The notes: generated by a model from the sequence alone, not told the origin. DNA of 64,000 nt from Tridacna crocea (GCA_943736015.1 OX031062.1:26075462-26139461), one strand, 5' to 3'; positions 32,837 through 43,360 are shown, counted from the stretch's first letter. Made by a program: numbers and translations.

Positions 32837-33095
32837 TTAACTGTTTACCAACAACAAAATTTTAGACTGGTCTAAATCTAAAGCACTTTGTTAAAAGTCA
32901 ATATTTAATATGTTGTCTGAAAACAATATCAACTTGGGGGAAGTCTATAGATCTATTTGAACCCAGCATTTTTTTTCCATAATGTTTGCAAGCCTTCCCA
33001 AAGCTGATTTCAATGTCTCAGTCACCTTTGTTTTGTCATCTGCAAATGCTTTCAATTTGGACCAGTCTAAAATTTCTCGTTTGGTACAGAGTTAA
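32837..33095. mobile_element. Family A chimera with two long arms
   Basis: Left TTAACTGTTTACC and TTTTAGACTGGTC; right GACCAGTCTAAAATTTC and GTACAGAGTTAA. The hairpin is replaced by unrelated DNA on the left side only. Confidence 0.8.
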
Positions 33096-33411
33096 AAGAA
33101 ACTTGTTTTTTAGGAGCCATAATAGAAAGCAGGATCAGGGAACAGACTCAAATACCTTAGAGGAAAGTGGTTGCAAAATATGAAAATTTAGAACTACCTA
33201 ACTTTCCCAGAAACTTTGAAGAGCAATAAAAGACTCTCTTCTTTAAAGATCCAATTTTTCTTGCAGCCTTTTGTATCCTGTCCAAGTACAACTTGTGCTC
33301 TTGGAAAACCTCTTCCAAAAATGATGAATCATTACCGTCAAGTTTCATCACTTACCCTACCACAGTGAAATAACCAGTTTTACCTCTTTTTTAACAGGGA
33401 ACTATCTTACA

Positions 33412-33550
33412 TTAACCTTTTACCACATAACAAACTTTCAGACATTTACAAATTAGATGTAGCTCATATAATTGAATTTGCATTTTACTAAGTAGCTAAT
33501 TTATTAGAAAAAGGAGAAAATGCTGGTTCCCAAATGTTTTTGAACACTGT
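33412..33550 (+). mobile_element. Family A TTAA-MITE, short arm lost
   Basis: TTAACCTTTTACCACATAAC, long arm with GATGTAGCTCATATAATTG, left stem AAAAGGAGAAAATGCTGG, then broken. Confidence 0.75.
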
Positions 33551-34331
33551 TCACCTCTGGGCCTCTTGGACTCAGGATATTGTGGCCAACAAATAAAAAC
33601 ATTCATACAATTTTTCAATCATGCATCAATTTGGTATTACTCGGGTATGCAATGGTAAAAATATAAGGTATGCAATGGAAAAAAGTGATGGTAAAAGAAT
33701 TTAATACACCTATAGTGCATTGAGTGCCCCTCTTTCGATAATGTTTGAAGGAAGCTAGAAGTGATGTTGAAAAATGGGAATAAACTGTAGACTTTTGTTG
33801 CAATTAACTTTTATCTCAATATAAATTACAACAAAGCTGCACATGTGGAAAGTAATAGTTGTCATTTATGCATGGTCAACTGTTTAGAAGTAAATAGTAG
33901 ACGAAACAAATTAATGATCATGCAGTTGGCTTGTAGGCCTACAGTTCATGGTATTATGAAAAAGCTACTTGTATTACATTCATCAGCGAAAGCTTAAAAC
34001 ACAGAAAGGGATATCAACAACTGGGTGGTCGTAAAGCAATGATAAATGTATTCAAATGCAAAGCAAGCCAAACAGAATGCATCAATAATGAATAGCAAAG
34101 TTAAGTTTTTGTCATTGTTTCTTGTCTGGTCTACAAACAAACCCTTCTTAAAGCACCTGGCGCCATTTTATTCCCATAATTTCATCATACCTAGATGTAA
34201 TATGTCAAACTTAATACAGATATTTTAATTCTAAACACCGTAAAATAATTGTATCAGTCTGTAGTCTACAATCCACGTGAACAATACTCTCTGTAAACTC
34301 TCTTTTAAGTTACAATAGACTAAACCCCAGC
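33551..34331. other. Unassigned sequence
   Basis: Contains a local repeat GGTATGCAATGG (33643-33685). No gene recognised. Confidence 0.4.
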
Positions 34332-34525
34332 AGTGTCAGCTCAGTAGTTGGCACATCCGAGTCATGAGCTGGTGGTTGTGTCAGTTTGATACCTGGTCAT
34401 GGTTGAGGCAAACTTTCTCTCCAGTGACTTTTTGCCTGTCAACTCTGATGCATGTGAGAAAAGTTGTCAGTGACTTGAAAAGAAAGTTGTGTCAGTACTG
34501 GTGTGAGAAACTCAGCTTGGTTGGT
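34332..34525 (+). mobile_element. tRNA-derived SINE
   Basis: AGCTCAGTAGTTGGCAC (A-box region) and TTTGATACCTGG (B-box region) head the element. Its body (GTGAGAAAAGTTGTCAGTG, GTCAGTACTGGTGTGAGAA) also occurs in the inverted copy at 34590-34766. Confidence 0.75.
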
Positions 34526-34589
34526 TGTGTTGGGGTTTAACGCCATTTTAACAGCTAAGGTCATATCATGGCGGTCAGTGATGCACATG
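34526..34589. repeat. GGGGTTTAACGCC spacer between SINEs
   Basis: TGTTGGGGTTTAACGCCATT with CATATCATGGCGGTCAG resembles the conserved tail domain of some mollusc SINEs (recollection). It may be part of the '+' SINE. Confidence 0.45.
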
Positions 34590-34766
34590 TGTTTCCTGGC
34601 TTTCTCATACCAGTATTAACACTACTTTCTTTCCAAAGCCACCGACTACTTTTCTCTCATGCTTCAGCCGAGGTGCGGAAAGAAAGTTCACCTCAATCGG
34701 GTATCGAACTCACAACCACCAGGTCATGAGTCCGACACGCTCACCACTAAGCCACCCGGGCAGGCT
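34590..34766 (-). mobile_element. tRNA-derived SINE, inverted partner
   Basis: On the minus strand: GTGGCTTAGTGGTGAGC (A box), GAGTTCGATACCC (B box), then the same body as the '+' copy. The tRNA-like head is better preserved than at 34332. Confidence 0.8.
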
Positions 34767-34825
34767 AAGAAACCCAGGAAACACATGCACATATGCAACG
34801 ACTGCTTTGTTTAGACTTAAGCTGT

Positions 34826-35040
34826 TTAACCCATTACCACACAATCCATACTTTTGATTCCCTTGAGAAAGAAGCCTTTCGAAAACATTGTGGGAAAAGG
34901 AGAAAATGCTGGTAACCAGCATTTTTTCCTTTTCCCACAATGTTTTCAAACATTTTTCAAAAACAAATTTCAAATTTTCAGTCAATTTTACTTTGTCGTC
35001 TGCAAATGCTCTCTATTTGGACCAGTCTAAAATATTTGTC
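34826..35040 (-). mobile_element. Family A TTAA-MITE, long-arm end lost
   Basis: TTAACCCATTACC start. The long arm reads to GGACCAGTCTAAAATATTTG, then departs. Confidence 0.88.
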
Positions 35041-35090
35041 TTGATTTCAATATATTACCTAACAACTGCATTGGGAAGATATCTCTTCAG

Positions 35091-35160
35091 CTCACTGTGG
35101 ATAAGGTATTGGCCTTTTATCTGGGCCATCTAGGGTTCAAATCCTGCCCAGTCCCTTATT
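35091..35160 (+). mobile_element. tRNA-like SINE head
   Basis: CAGCTCACTGTGGATAAGG (A box), GGCCTTTTATCTGGGCC, AGGGTTCAAATCCTGCC (B box), spaced as in a tRNA. Closest in feel to tRNA-Arg. The stems are too damaged for a working tRNA. Confidence 0.6.
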
Positions 35161-35283
35161 TTTGCCATGCATTTGTTAATTTGTTTCTTTGTCACAGAAT
35201 TTGTTTGTAAGAAATCAATTTAACAAAATTTAGAATTTTTTTCAAACTGAAAGTATTTGCAGACCACAAATTAAAATCAACTC

Positions 35284-35470
35284 CAAACCACACAATCCTA
35301 ACTTTCAAGGAATTGAAAAAAAACAAGAAAATGCTGGAAACCAACATTTTCTCTGTTTCCCATAATGTTTTCTAGAACTAATCTTTCAGCAAAATTTTAA
35401 TCACATTTATTTTGTAGTCTGCAAATCCTTTCAATTCTGACAGTCTGAAATTTTGTTGTTTGGTAAAGAT
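35284..35470 (-). mobile_element. Family A TTAA-MITE, partial
   Basis: CCACACAATCCTAACTTTC start, worn hairpin, long arm to GTTGTTTGGTAAAG. A '+' long-arm scrap sits directly left of it (35224-35283). Confidence 0.75.
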
Positions 35471-35531
35471 TGGAATTTGTCTTTTGACAGATACAAAAGG
35501 TTACCAACAATTATTGTTTCCAACATCGTTT

Positions 35532-35760
35532 TTAACTCTTTATCAGAGGACAAAATTTTTGACATGACCATGTTGAAAGCTTTTGCAGACGACATACTGA
35601 ATGTGACTTAAATGATGAAATTTGTCTGTAACAGGGTAGAAAACATTGTGGGAAAAGGAGAAAATGCTGGTTACCAACATTTTCTCCTTTTCCAACAATG
35701 TTTTCAAACACCCTCAACTCCAAGGTTGTCAAAAGTTGGGATTGTGTCAGAAAGAGTTAA
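35532..35760 (+). mobile_element. Family A TTAA-MITE, full length
   Basis: TTAACTCTTTATCAGAGG to CAGAAAGAGTTAA. The right end has lost GTGGTA. Confidence 0.9.
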
Positions 35761-35868
35761 GCGTCTTCCACATCAGGGCAGAAATAGGTAATACCAGTAG
35801 TCTATCTGCAGCCTTGATGTCATACCTGGGAGTCCGGAGGGCACATGTTTGACACCTTTCCAGCCTCA

Positions 35869-36097
35869 TTAACCCATTACCACACAATCCCTTCTTTTGA
35901 CGCCCCTGAGAAAGAAGCCTTTAGAAAACAATGTGGGAAAAGGAGAAAATGCTGGTAACCAGCATTTTCTCCTTTTCCCACAATGTTTTCTATCCTTCAC
36001 GACACAAATTTCAAATTTTCAGTCACTTTTATTTTGTCGTCTGCAAATGCTTTCAATTTGAACTAGTCTATAATATTGTCGTTTGGTAATGAGTTAA
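35869..36097 (-). mobile_element. Family A TTAA-MITE, near consensus
   Basis: TTAACCCATTACCACAC to GGTAATGAGTTAA. Confidence 0.95.
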
Positions 36098-36191
36098 CCT
36101 GGCAAAGGCTATTACAGGATGATTTTATTAACACAGGGACCTTAAATTTTTTAAAAAGGACAATGGATTTAAGGATAAAGGTACATGATCT

Positions 36192-36385
36192 GGGTCCGTA
36201 TTCACCAACCATTCTCAAGAACATTCTTATTCTTCAGAATTTCGTCAGTGTGAAAGTAACAGAACTTCTAATAGGCTAAACCATCTGGTTTAGCCAATCA
36301 GACCTTCTTTTACTTTCCTTGTCAGAAAATCTTGAAGAATAAGACAAAGAAATTGTTCTTAAGAATGGTTAGTGAATACGGACCC
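36192..36385. mobile_element. Family C foldback element, full length
   Basis: GGGTCCGTATTCACCAACC and its near-complement ending ATACGGACCC. Inner TAAACCATCTGGTTTAG palindrome. Confidence 0.9.
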
Positions 36386-36480
36386 TGGTGTTTTAAAGTT
36401 GGTGGACATGAGAATTTGGCTGATATAAAGACCTAGTTGGAAAAAAAAAAAAGCTCCAGCAAAAGCAAAGACTGTGAACT

Positions 36481-36703
36481 ATCACCTATTCACCATACAA
36501 TGAAATTTCAGGGATTTTTCCAAACTGTAGGCTACAAAAGTAATGTGGCTCAAATGGAAAGATTTGTCTTTAAAGAATAGAAAACAAAGTGGGAAAGATG
36601 AAACTGATGGTTTAACTGAGTATTTTCTCCTTTTTCCACTATGTTTTCGAAAGTATTTTTCTCAGGGCACTTAAAACAGTCAGGTCATTTGGTAAGATAT
36701 TAA
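36481..36703 (+). mobile_element. Family A TTAA-MITE, diverged
   Basis: CTATTCACCATACAATG start, AATGTGGCTCAAATGG in the long arm. Right TTAA shared with the next copy. Confidence 0.82.
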
Positions 36704-36924
36704 CTCTTTACCACATAATCCCGACTTTTAACAACCTTGAAGAAGACAGCTTTTGAAAACATTGTGGGAAAAGGAGAAAATGCCGGTAACCAGCATTTTC
36801 TCCTTTTCCCATAGTGTTTTCTACCCTATCAAAAACAAATTTCATCATCTGAGCTACCTTTGTCGTCGCTGCAAAGGCTTTCAATTAGGACCAGCCCAAA
36901 ATTTTGCTGTTTGGTAAAGATTAA
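36700..36924 (-). mobile_element. Family A TTAA-MITE, full length
   Basis: TTAACTCTTTACCACAT to GGTAAAGATTAA. Arranged tail-to-tail with its left neighbour. Confidence 0.92.
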
Positions 36925-37033
36925 TGCAAGAAGTCAAACCCAGTAATATGTAGGTAAGCATGTATCTAAAGGACATTAAAAAGACTTGCCTATAGAAAGT
37001 TATCAATAATTTCTACTTTCCATACATTATATA

Positions 37034-37301
37034 CAGTCAGACATCAGCATTCACCCGAACAAATCGAACAAATTTAGTCATATTTTTTTTTTAATGGACA
37101 ACCTTTTATTTGGTATATTTTCAAGCTATGCATGAACTCACTGAGACAAGTAACAGGCTGCTTTATGAGCCAAATGAAAAGATGGCTATGAGAAAACTTT
37201 CCGAAGCCCAGAAATGGCAAATTGTGGGTATGAGTAATGCTGGTCTAAGCACATGGGCTATTGCTGGTCAGTTTTGGTGATGCTTAACTTACGTCTGACT
37301 G
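37034..37301 (+). mobile_element. Tc1/mariner deletion derivative
   Basis: CAGTCAGAC at the left and GTCTGACTG at the right, next to TA on the left and TGTA on the right. Tc1-type ends begin CAGT and duplicate TA. About 268 bp long, holding only the N-terminal part of a transposase. Confidence 0.7.
37128..37280 (+). pseudogene. Tc1/mariner transposase N-terminal remnant
   Basis: A 50-residue frame ending at TGA 37278-37280. Its second half, RKLSEAQKWQIVGM then SNAGLSTWAIAGQFW, matches the first helix-turn-helix pattern of Tc1-like transposases (L-x-x-x-Q-x-x-x-I, then AGLS and IA). The DDE catalytic domain is absent, so it cannot transpose on its own. A bound-DNA role is possible in principle but there is no evidence of expression. 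Confidence 0.65.
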
Positions 37302-37336
37302 TGTAATTATGTACAAAGGTTTTTTTGGATAAAGGG

Positions 37337-37542
37337 TTAACCAACTCTTTCCAAACAAACAATTTTTTAGATATGTCCAAATCACAAGTATTAGCTGACA
37401 ACTGGGTCCAAAATGATAAAATTGGCCCTTATAAAATGTTATGGGAAAAGGAGAAAATTATGTTACAAGCATTTTCTCCTTTTCCCACAATGTGTTCAAA
37501 GTACTCTTTGTTAATGTCGTGGATTGTTTGGTAAAGGATTAA
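37337..37542 (+). mobile_element. Family A TTAA-MITE, diverged
   Basis: GGGTTAACCAACTC start, long arm with ATATGTCCAAATCAC, good hairpin, ends GGTAAAGGATTAA. Confidence 0.82.
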
Positions 37543-38019
37543 GGTAAATACACTCTATTTAGATATGTGACTCATTTCCACACAAGATTACCAATTTATC
37601 GGTATTATACAAAGTTTTTTTTTCTTGTGTTAAATCTTTTGAACATTCGACACCTTTATTCGTTACTTCACGAAAAAATTTTACAACAGATTTCAAAACA
37701 TGGTTGTAAATCCAAGCATGGATAAACTTTTCCCAGTTGCTGATTTAAATAACTGTATTCATCGAATAAAAAATTCTCAATCTGCCCAAATTAAAAACAT
37801 TGTTTTCAAGCCATAATATCTTTATCACCTGCACACTCTTTTTATAGAAATTAATTTTGCACAAATACTTTGTTTGTGAAGGAGTTAAAGGAATTTATGA
37901 GCTCATAATTATACATGTTCGGAGGAACTTTGGTTTCACTAAAATATTGTTGGAAACAGTACTGCGAAGGAGTATTACATTTTGAGCTACCTAAGATATA
38001 TATGTTATATTGCATGCAA
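37543..38019. other. Unassigned sequence
   Basis: 37790-37888 may be a worn family A copy (ends GTGAAGGAGTTAA). Confidence 0.35.
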
Positions 38020-38245
38020 CACAAGGACGTTATGCGTATGCGTCAAGTGTTGTCTTGGACCATCCTGCACATCCGTGCAAGCTAATCTGAAATGATACTT
38101 TCTATTTTAATGCAATTTCCGTTTTGCACAAGTATACTGTAGCAGAAAATCTTATATACAGTGCCATCTCAGATCAGTGTGCATGGGTGCATCGGCTGAT
38201 CGGAGACGACACTTTATGCGTATGTCCGAATGCCCCTTTTTGTGT
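38020..38245. repeat. Family D element
   Basis: TTGTCTTGGACCATCCTGCA at one side; GGCTGATCGGAGACGACAC, TTTATGCGTATGTCCGAATG, CCCC at the other. The right end matches the ends of 26540-26752. Confidence 0.65.
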
Positions 38246-38799
38246 GTTGCAAGCCATATGATATCATTCAGTGTCATATTGGTCGATGAGAAAAGACGCC
38301 AAAAATAGACTCTTTACAGGGTCATAATCAAAGAACCCGCAATTATGTTTTCAACAAAAAATAATTACAAAAGTTACTCAAGCGTTTAGTGAAGGCCAGA
38401 TTTTGAACTATATTTAATGCGTATTTTTGTTGTATACCTATCTTTGTGACAATCTTTGTTTACTGATTGTACCTAAGGGCTGTCATGTTGAAGATAAAAA
38501 GAATCTTTTTCCAGTACAGAATGTATTTGTTCAATTAATTGTTTTCTATATGCAATTTCGACCCAAAACAAATTAGCCTCAGATTCTCATTCAGAAGTGT
38601 AACATCAAAATAGTGTAGCATAACAGATACACCATTTCCCACAATGTTTTCTATCATAGACCAAAATGATTTATAAACTTTAAAATGAAAAACAACAAAT
38701 TAATCCATTTGGAACTTGGCACATTAACTTTTGTGTTGTACATATTGATAGCATTCCCAAATAAATTATTAAATTTGAATAAAGTGATGGTATTTCTCT
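38246..38799. other. Unassigned sequence
   Basis: A family A stem scrap (TTTCCCACAATGTTTTCTA) at 38633-38652. Otherwise nothing recognised. Confidence 0.4.
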
Positions 38800-38882
38800 C
38801 CAAAGGAAAACAAAACTTTGTGGGGAAAGGAGAGCAATTTTTAAATGCTGCTTATTATCATTTTCTCCTTTTCTAACAATAT
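38800..38882 (+). mobile_element. Family A hairpin fragment
   Basis: CTTTGTGGGGAAAGGAGAG, then TTTCTCCTTTTCTAACAAT. Abuts the next copy. Confidence 0.65.
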
Positions 38883-39120
38883 GTAACTCCTTGCCAAACA
38901 ACGAAGTTTTATTTATACTTGTCGAAATTCAAAGCATTTGCAAATGACATCACATAGGTGACTATAAAATTGAAGTGTGTCAAGAGTAGGAAACATTGTG
39001 GGGAAAAAGGAGAAAATGCTGATTATCAGCATTTTCTCCTTTTCCCCACAATGTTTTCAAAAGGCTTCTATAAGTTCTTTCCCAGTATGATTATAAGTTG
39101 GTATTGTGCAGAAAGAGTTA
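38883..39120 (+). mobile_element. Family A TTAA-MITE, full length
   Basis: GTAACTCCTTGCC to AGAAAGAGTTAA. Extra G in the left stem run and extra C in the right keep the hairpin paired. Confidence 0.88.
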
Positions 39121-39236
39121 ATATAGCCAGTATCATCCCTTCAGGGTTGTACTAAAAATGTGAGGTTGCCCTGTAAATTGAGACACATGTACTGCACACC
39201 GATAATAACGAGTTCATTGCTCTGTGAATAGGTAGT

Positions 39237-39385
39237 TTAACCCTTTTCCACACAATCCTGAGTTTAGACAACCCTGAGGAAGAAGGCCTTCAACAATATT
39301 GTGGGAAAAGAAGAAAATCTTGGCAACCAGAGCATTTTCTTCTATTCCTGCCATGTTTTCTACCCTTTCTAAGACATAAATATGG
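39237..39385 (-). mobile_element. Family A TTAA-MITE cut off by family F
   Basis: TTAACCCTTTTCCACAC, short arm, hairpin, then TTTTCTACCCTTTCTAAGA, where identity stops shortly before the family F element. Confidence 0.82.
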
Positions 39386-39393
39386 ATAAGAGC

Positions 39394-39585
39394 AGAGCTC
39401 CAGATAAGAGGGCATGAAGCCATTCTAAATCCATTATTTCTCTTTGAAACCCTATGTTGTGGGTACTCATTAGAATCATCTTGTTGAGACGATCCTAACG
39501 AGTACCCACAACATAGGGTTTAGTGGAGAATGATTTATATTTTTAATTTTGAAACCAAAATCACTCCCTCTATCTGGAGCTCTGG
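39394..39585. mobile_element. Family F palindromic MITE
   Basis: Ends AGAGCTCCAGATAAGAGGG and its near-complement. The core pairs GTGGGTACTCATTAGAATC with GATCCTAACGAGTACCC. Three copies in the window. Confidence 0.85.
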
Positions 39586-39671
39586 ATAAGAGAAAAGGTC
39601 ATTTAATCCAATATTAAAATAATGGCTATCTTTTGGCATCGCAAACAGTGTGACAAATGGCACAAAATGGC

Positions 39672-39905
39672 ATATATCTCTTTACCAAATGACAAAATTT
39701 AAGACTTGTCGAAACTGTTTGAAGCATTTGCAGCCTACAAAATAATGTGAATCAAAAACTGAAGTTTGATTGGGGGAAGGGCAAAAAACATTGTAGGAAA
39801 GGGAGAAAATGCTGGTTATCAGCATTTCCTCCTTTTTCCACAATGTTTTCAAAAGCTTTCTTTCTCAGGGTCGTTCAAAGTGGGAACTGTGTGGTACGGA
39901 ATTTA
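39672..39905 (+). mobile_element. Family A TTAA-MITE, full length
   Basis: ATCTCTTTACCAAATGAC start, AATGTGAATCAAAAACTG; ends GTGTGGTACGG without an intact TTAA. Confidence 0.85.
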
Positions 39906-39911
39906 TGAGAG

Positions 39912-39990
39912 GGAGTAATCACCCTTTGGTAAGCTATGGAAAACAATGTGGGTAAAAGAAATAATTGCTCATAACCACATGAAGCGTTTA
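39912..39990 (+). mobile_element. Family B fragment
   Basis: CCTTTGGTAAGCTATGGAAA and AATAATTGCTCATAAC resemble the left stem of the family B copy at 487. Confidence 0.5.
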
Positions 39991-40299
39991 CGCCATAGTT
40001 TTAGAAGGCAGTAAGCAGCAGGGGCATCAATAGTTGTGCTTGTTTTGTGATAGACGAGTTTCAATACCAGAATGCATCAACTTTGCCTTGACAATAGACA
40101 AAACGAAACCAGTAATAAATGACAGAACATCTCACAAGACTCTCTGGAGATATGTCTGAGTTAATTTTCTCCCTCCTCTCACTTATGCAAGAGAAGCTTC
40201 AATAAATATTTGTTTAAAGCCCACACAATACTTGTTGAGGCTATGAATGGAATATCTTTTCCCTCTGTGTGTGTGTGGTCCTTACTGTAACATTTACCA
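39991..40299. other. Unassigned sequence
   Basis: Short GT tract at 40267-40277. Nothing else. Confidence 0.4.
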
Positions 40300-40505
40300 T
40301 AACTTTTTTACCAGTCAACAAAATCTGGACCTTCAAAACTGAAAACATTTTACCGATGACAAGGTATGAAATATGGATTCTAAAGGGTAGAAATGTTGTT
40401 GGAAAAATAAAAAATCCTGGTTACCAGCATTTTCCCTTTTTCCTGTATATCTATAATGATTTGAAAGGCTTCATTTAAAACTGCTATCGTATGTTAATGG
40501 GTTAC
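40300..40505 (+). mobile_element. Family A TTAA-MITE, decayed
   Basis: TTTTTTACCAGTCAACAAAA start, stem remnant CCTGGTTACCAGCATTTTCC, ends GTTAATGGGTTAC. Confidence 0.75.
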
Positions 40506-40662
40506 CTTGTGCATAAATAACTACAATGACATAGGCTTTATAATCCATGGTATAAATCTTTAGATTGTTTTCCTCTTCATACTTAGGATTTAGGTTCTAT
40601 TTTGTTTGTATCCTTCATAACATAACATCTGTACTTTTCAATAAGTTCTGACTAAAGTCTAT

Positions 40663-40891
40663 TTAACCCATTACCACTCAATCCCTACTTTTGACGCCCC
40701 TGAGAAAGAAGCCTTTAGAAAACATTGTGGGAAAAGGAGAAAATGCTGGTAACCAGCATTTTCTCCTTTTCCCACAATGTTTTCTACCCTTCACAAAAGA
40801 AATTTAAAATTTTCAGTCACTTCTGTTTTGTCGTCTGCAAATGCTTTCAATTTGGACCAGTCCAAAATTATCTCGTGTGGTAATGGGTTAA
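40663..40891 (-). mobile_element. Family A TTAA-MITE, near consensus
   Basis: TTAACCCATTACCACTC to GGTAATGGGTTAA, perfect hairpin. Confidence 0.95.
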
Positions 40892-41166
40892 ACCAAGATG
40901 AGCAGGATCTAGGTCAATTTTTAATTGCCTTCTAAATAGCAAAGGTCCTCAAGGTATGTACAACACCTTCCAGACTGAAATATTTAGGATTGAAACATAA
41001 CAAAACCCTTTTTCTTGATGACATATGATGTAAAACTGAGTTATTAAATAAATGGGAGATGATGTACAGGCAAAAAGTGTTTGATAGCCTATCACCCATG
41101 GATTTAGCAGAAAAATTGCAATAATTCTGCAGATACTTGGTTTGTTTAATTGTCATTGAATCTAGT

Positions 41167-41392
41167 TTGAATCCCTTTAGCAAACAACCCTTGGTTTTTA
41201 TAATGACCCTGATATAGAAGCCTTTTGAAAACATTGTGAGAAATAGAGGCAATGCTGCATTTTCTCCAATTCCCACAATGTTTTCTACTCTTCTCAAACG
41301 AAATTTCAACTTTTCAGTCACAATTATTTTGTCGTCTGCAAATGCTTTCATTTTGTACCAGTCTATAATTTTGTCCTTTGGTAAAGAATTAA
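41167..41392 (-). mobile_element. Family A TTAA-MITE, shortened hairpin
   Basis: GGTTTTTATAATGACCCTG short arm. The stem centre is collapsed to GCAATGCTGCATTTTC, losing GGTAACCA. Confidence 0.88.
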
Positions 41393-41410
41393 TTGTCACT
41401 GAAACAACAT

Positions 41411-41640
41411 TTAACTCATTACCAAACGACAATATCTTAGGTTTGTCCAAATTGAAAACATTTGCAGACGACAAAATAAGAGTGACTGAAAATTTGAAAT
41501 TTGTTTTGTGAAGGGTAGAAAACATTGTGGGAAAAGGAGAAAATGCTGGTTACCAGCATTTTCTCCTTTTCTGACAATGTTTTTCTAAAGGCTTCTTTTT
41601 TAGGGGCGTCAAAAGTAGGGATTGTGTAGTAATGGGTTAA
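41411..41640 (+). mobile_element. Family A TTAA-MITE, near consensus
   Basis: TTAACTCATTACCAAACG to GTAATGGGTTAA. Head-to-head with the copy 19 bp to its left. Confidence 0.95.
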
Positions 41641-41962
41641 AGCACTCAAGCTTGCCTGTTCAATGTCTTTCTCTCAGTCACTTCCACAAGTTCCCAGGTT
41701 CTTCCTAAGATCCCTCCCATGAATCACAATGTCAAAATTCAATAATTTCAAATGATCTGCATTTTAGTTTTAGAAAGTTTGCTGTCACTTGGAGTCTGTC
41801 TACAGTTGTTTTAGGAAATGCAGACAAAAGGTTAAGTAATAAAATAATGTATCATCCCAGTAAAATTTCTGCAACATCATGAATGCAAACATGGCTGTGA
41901 ACCAGTGACACACATTGCTTCATAATAATCTACAAATCAATCACAGTTAATAATTAACAGTA
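41641..41962. other. Unassigned sequence
   Basis: Nothing recognised. Confidence 0.4.
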
Positions 41963-42100
41963 TTAACCCTTTACCACACTATAATCCTGACTTTTAACAA
42001 CCCAGGGAAAGAAGCCTTGGAAAAACGTGTGGGATAAAAGATATCCTTACAATGCTTTCTACCCTGTCCAAAAGAATTCAGTGGCATAAACCAACCAAGC
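41963..42100 (-). mobile_element. Family A TTAA-MITE cut off by family F
   Basis: Short arm, reduced hairpin, then CTTTCTACCCTGTCCAAAAG, where it stops. This is the same arm position as the break at 39378. Confidence 0.78.
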
Positions 42101-42306
42101 ATCTGATCAGAGCTTCAGATAGAGGGGGTGATTTTGATTTCATAACTGAAAATATTATTTATTCTCCACTAAACCCTATGTTATGGGTACTCATTAGAAT
42201 CGTCTCTTCAAGACAATTCTAATGAGTACCCACAACATAGGGTTTGGATTAGAAATAAAGAATTTAGAATACCATCACTCCCTCTTATCTGGAGCTTTGA
42301 TCTGAT
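42101..42306. mobile_element. Family F palindromic MITE
   Basis: Ends ATCTGATCAGAGCTTCAGAT and complement-like GGAGCTTTGATCTGAT; core CCCTATGTTATGGGTACTC. Confidence 0.87.
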
Positions 42307-42359
42307 GAAGCAGTGAGAAACATGGAAGTTTTGCTCTTAAACCCATTGGTGATAGGCCT

Positions 42360-42587
42360 TTAAGCCTTTATCACACAATCCCAACTTCTAACATCCCTGT
42401 GAAAGAAGCCTTTTGAAAACTTTGAGGGAAAAGAAGAAAATGCTGGTAACCAACATTTTCTCCTTTTCCCACAATGTTTTCTTCTCTTTCTAAAACAAAT
42501 TTTAATTCTGAAGTCACAATCACTTTGTCATCTGCAAAGGCTTACATTTTGGACAAGTCTAAAATTTTGTTGTTGGTCATGAGTTAA
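42360..42587 (-). mobile_element. Family A TTAA-MITE, full length
   Basis: TTAAGCCTTTATCACAC to GGTCATGAGTTAA. Confidence 0.9.
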
Positions 42588-43009
42588 GCACTCATTTTTT
42601 TCATACATCTTTTGTTACCAGAGTTTTACATCTTGTCACCATAAGAGAAGGTTTGTTTTTTACAGGCAAGTTCCATCCTAAATTTTTTAGTCTCACAGCA
42701 ACTCAAGTTGCAAGCTTGGCATTTATGGAATCCACAAGGTCATTGAGGTGAAGCATTCCAACTGTGTTGAAATATTTAACAAAACTGTGATCCTATGTGG
42801 TCCAAATTTTTATCTTAAACAAGCTGGGAAAGCTTGGAAACTTAGAAATTCTTTCGAATAAAAAGACATTGGCCCATATATAGTTATTCATTATGTATAA
42901 TGCTTGATTTGAGATACTGTCATTTCTAAGGATGCTTTCTGACTGACAGACACTTTCTGTTTTGGCCATCAAGGGTCTGCAATGACACCACCAGTCCTAT
43001 TCTAATTTG
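42588..43009. other. Unassigned sequence
   Basis: Nothing recognised. Confidence 0.4.
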
Positions 43010-43120
43010 TATTCCTACTGCTACTGGTAATACATTTTCTAACTGGCTAAGCCAAAATGATTTAGCCAATCAGAAATTGTATTACATGTACTTTGAAATT
43101 CAGCAAGTTTATAGAAAGAC
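43010..43120. mobile_element. Family C foldback element, inner part
   Basis: CTGGCTAAGCCAAAATG / TTTAGCCAATCAGAAATTG inverted pair; GTATTCCT remains of the left end. Confidence 0.55.
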
Positions 43121-43131
43121 CACAATAATAG

Positions 43132-43360
43132 TTAACCCATTACCAAACAACAATATTTTAGACTGGTCCAAATTGAAAGCATTTGCAGACAACAAAATTA
43201 AAGTGACTGAAAATTTGAAATTTGTTTTGTGAATGGTAGAAAACATTGTGGGAAAAGGAGAAAATGCTGGTTACCAGCATTTTCTCCTTTTCCCACAACG
43301 TTTTCTTAAGGATTCTTTCTCCGGGGCTTCAAAAGTAGGGATTGTGTGGTAATGGGTTAA
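43132..43360 (+). mobile_element. Family A TTAA-MITE, near consensus
   Basis: TTAACCCATTACCAAACAAC to GGTAATGGGTTAA. Confidence 0.95.

Noticed and set aside
32837..33095. Two separate family A copies
   Set aside because: Only one outer TTAA per side and no internal TTAA ends; a single chimeric element explains it better, though not conclusively.
34332..35160. Functional tRNA genes
   Set aside because: A and B boxes are present, but the acceptor and anticodon stems do not pair and SINE bodies follow.
40932..41525. Longest open frame besides the VGLL4 exon (about 197 codons, minus strand)
   Set aside because: It runs through two family A copies, including the palindrome-encoded peptide, with unrelated DNA between. 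No domain or splice support.
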